6,773 nucleotides of DNA from Candidatus Peregrinibacteria bacterium (lineage in GTDB: Bacteria > Patescibacteriota > Gracilibacteria > UBA1369 > JACRIC01). Both the position numbers and the translations under genes were made by a program. The stretch lies in NCBI GenBank assembly GCA_016235915.1, contig JACRIC010000076.1, positions 1 through 6,773 on the forward strand, read 5' to 3'. This document shows, one piece after another, positions 4,871-6,773 of the stretch (position 1 is its first letter; each line of letters starts with the position of its first letter). Under the pieces are notes generated by a model that saw only the letters and a program-made list of their open reading frames with translations, did not search any database and had not been told where the DNA came from.

Positions 4871-6773
4871 TTATCTTCGAAACGGCGGGCGACCTCCTCG
4901 ACTCGGCATCCTCGCAGGAGAAGGCGGAGTCACATTATCATTGTCCGCATCTTTTATCGTCAGGTTATTCCGCTTCTGATCATCTATTTGAAATAATTTT
5001 ACACGAACTTTATCACCGACTTTCAACACGTCCTCTACGCGGTTAATTCTTTGTGGCGCAATATTGGAAATATGCACCAGCCCTTCTTTCCCCGGCAAAA
5101 ATTCCACAAACGCCCCAAATTCCATAATTCTCGTTACCGTCCCATCAAAAACCTCCCCCACTTTCGGAACATAGGTGATGTTTTTGATAATCTGAAGCGC
5201 TTTTTGGCCTTTTTCCTGATTCGGAGCTGTAATCATCACCAGTCCGTCATCTTCAATGTCAATCTCCACCCCATTTTCCTCTGTAATCTTCTGAATGGTC
5301 TCGCCTCCCTTTCCAATCACCTCGCGAATCTGATCCGGATTGATGCGAATGGAAATAATGAGCGGAGCGTATTTTGACAGTTCTTTTCGCGACTCGGCAA
5401 GCGTTTCCTTCATCTTTTCCAGCACCATCAATCGCGATTTTTTCGCTTCAGTAAGCGCCTCACGGATAATTTCCAATGAAATCCCTTTCACTTTCATATC
5501 CATCTGAAGCGCGGTAATGCCCTGCTCCGTTCCACCTACTTTGAAATCCATGTCTCCCGCAAAATCCTCCAACCCTTGAATATCCGCCAAAATTTTGTAT
5601 ATGCCTTTTCCCGTTTCCTGAAAAGACTGATCGGTAATCAGTCCCATGGCAATTCCCGCGACCGGCCGCTTGATCGGCACGCCAGCATCCATAAGTGAAA
5701 GCGAAGAACCGCAGATGGAAGCCATGGAACTTGAACCGTTGCAGGATAGCACCTCTGAAACGAGACGAATGGTATAGGGAAATGCCTCCTTTTCGGGCAA
5801 CATGGGAAGAAGAGCGCGCTCCGCCAAATTTCCATGCCCGACCTCACGGCGAGATGTTCCTCGCATCGGTTTTACCTCGCCCACGGAATACGGCGGGAAA
5901 TTATAATAGTGCATGTATCGCTTGGTCGTGTCCTGATCCATGGTGTCGACAAGCTGAGCCGCTCCGGGAGCGCCGAGCGTGGTAATCGTCAAAGCCTGTG
6001 TCTCCCCTCGCTGGAAAAGCGCGGAACCATGCGGTCTTGGCAAAATCCCCACTTGACAGGATAGTGAACGAATTTCATGTAACGCCCTTCCATCTATCCT
6101 CATATTTTTTTCAAGAATATTTCGGCGCATATTTTCTTCAAGAAGTTCTCCCAGAGTTTCTTTTATATCTTTTTCGGTACATTTTTCCGCAGAAATATCT
6201 TCGGCAAAGGTCGCGAGCACCGATTCTTCCAATTTATGAAGGCGTTCTTTCACTTCGCGTTTTGTTTTTCCGATAATGGTATTCAGCATTTCAGCAGTTA
6301 CGCGCTCGGACACTGCCTTTTGTATCTCAGGAGACAAAAGCCGAGCATCATACTCTTTAGTCACCGGCGCCACTTTGTCCCGAAGCTCCATTTGCAACTT
6401 GCAGAGTTCTTTAATATGTCTCTGCGCCAGCTCCATGGCCTCAATCATAATGTCTTCTGAAACTTCATTTGCGCCCGCCTCAACCATGGTGATGGCATCC
6501 AGAGTTCCCGCCACCACGAGATTCAGACGGCCTTTTTCTTCCTGTTCATACGTCGGATTCACGACCAATACCTCTTTTCCTTCCGAATCTTGCACATACC
6601 CTATTCTCACCGCTCCCACCGGCCCATGAAAAGGAATACCGGAAACCATAAGCGCCGCGGATGCCGCATTTATGGCTGTGGTCGCGGGATCCACCTCCAT
6701 GTCGCCGGACAGCACGGGTGTCAAAATCTGGACATCATTTTTCATGCCTTCGGGAAACAAAGGTCGAAGCGGC
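4871..6773 (-). CDS. pnp: Polynucleotide phosphorylase, 5' end outside window
   Basis: The frame is open from the right edge to TAA at 4873-4871, giving 633 visible residues; the family has about 700, so only the first 70 or so are missing. PNPase degrades RNA 3'-to-5' with phosphate, releasing nucleoside diphosphates, as a cytoplasmic ring trimer. Counting from the first full codon (PLRPLFPEGM), the remainder of the first RNase PH domain is followed by the helical linker (roughly 140-215) and the second, catalytic RNase PH domain. That domain has RREVGHG (308-314), NGSSSMA (345-351) and EDFAGDMDFK (402-411), whose D403, D409 and K411 match E. coli D486, D492 and K494. A KH domain with GKGG (487-490) and an S1 domain (about 537-608) follow, then a short basic tail rich in R, G and P. 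The enzyme looks complete and active. Confidence 0.97.
   Translation of the reverse strand, partial: PLRPLFPEGMKNDVQILTPVLSGDMEVDPATTAINAASAALMVSGIPFHGPVGAVRIGYVQDSEGKEVLVVNPTYEQEEKGRLNLVVAGTLDAITMVEAGANEVSEDIMIEAMELAQRHIKELCKLQMELRDKVAPVTKEYDARLLSPEIQKAVSERVTAEMLNTIIGKTKREVKERLHKLEESVLATFAEDISAEKCTEKDIKETLGELLEENMRRNILEKNMRIDGRALHEIRSLSCQVGILPRPHGSALFQRGETQALTITTLGAPGAAQLVDTMDQDTTKRYMHYYNFPPYSVGEVKPMRGTSRREVGHGNLAERALLPMLPEKEAFPYTIRLVSEVLSCNGSSSMASICGSSLSLMDAGVPIKRPVAGIAMGLITDQSFQETGKGIYKILADIQGLEDFAGDMDFKVGGTEQGITALQMDMKVKGISLEIIREALTEAKKSRLMVLEKMKETLAESRKELSKYAPLIISIRINPDQIREVIGKGGETIQKITEENGVEIDIEDDGLVMITAPNQEKGQKALQIIKNITYVPKVGEVFDGTVTRIMEFGAFVEFLPGKEGLVHISNIAPQRINRVEDVLKVGDKVRVKLFQIDDQKRNNLTIKDADNDNVTPPSPARMPSRGGRPPFRR

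Noticed and set aside
5051..6629. Several plus-strand open frames of about 75-120 codons opposite pnp.
   Set aside because: All lie antisense to well-conserved PNPase domains and give low-complexity or motif-free translations.

Overview
The window reads as bacterial chromosome, most likely from a Patescibacteria/CPR-type genome. That guess rests on the five-helix membrane protein, which resembles the DUF5671 proteins often annotated in those phyla, and on several starts that lack a clear Shine-Dalgarno sequence. It is an inference from gene content, not a phylogenetic placement. TGA is used as a stop in at least three genes, which argues against the CPR lineages that recode TGA.

Layout. Positions 1-1249 (+) hold two housekeeping-type genes: the 3' part of a BaiN/HI0933-family flavoprotein and, overlapping it by ATGA, a Maf-family nucleotide pyrophosphatase. 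Positions 1250-4711 form an accessory block. It holds an AbiEi/AbiEii-type toxin-antitoxin pair (+), a convergent five-helix membrane protein with an extracytoplasmic C-terminal domain (-), a 163-bp imperfect palindrome in the divergent intergenic gap, and a second AbiEii-type nucleotidyltransferase (+) with no antitoxin gene beside it. Positions 4704-6773 return to core genes on the minus strand: a tRNA-Gly(GCC) with its own promoter, and polynucleotide phosphorylase (pnp), cut by the right window edge.

How the parts relate. The AbiE pair is probably one autoregulated unit; its AT-rich promoter region carries an inverted repeat that could be the antitoxin operator. The orphan nucleotidyltransferase has the least ordinary context. 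A long RNA-foldable palindrome lies directly upstream and contains its only visible ribosome-binding sequence. At its other end, its last codons and stop lie inside the 3' end of the opposite-strand tRNA-Gly gene. This fits an accessory segment placed at a tRNA 3' end, or an RNA-controlled toxin. Both are hypotheses.

No stretch longer than 300 bases lacks a gene. The gap 3714-3931 is mostly the palindrome. The gap 4775-4870 carries the tRNA promoter and nothing else I can support. I see no CRISPR array, transposase, integrase or rRNA.
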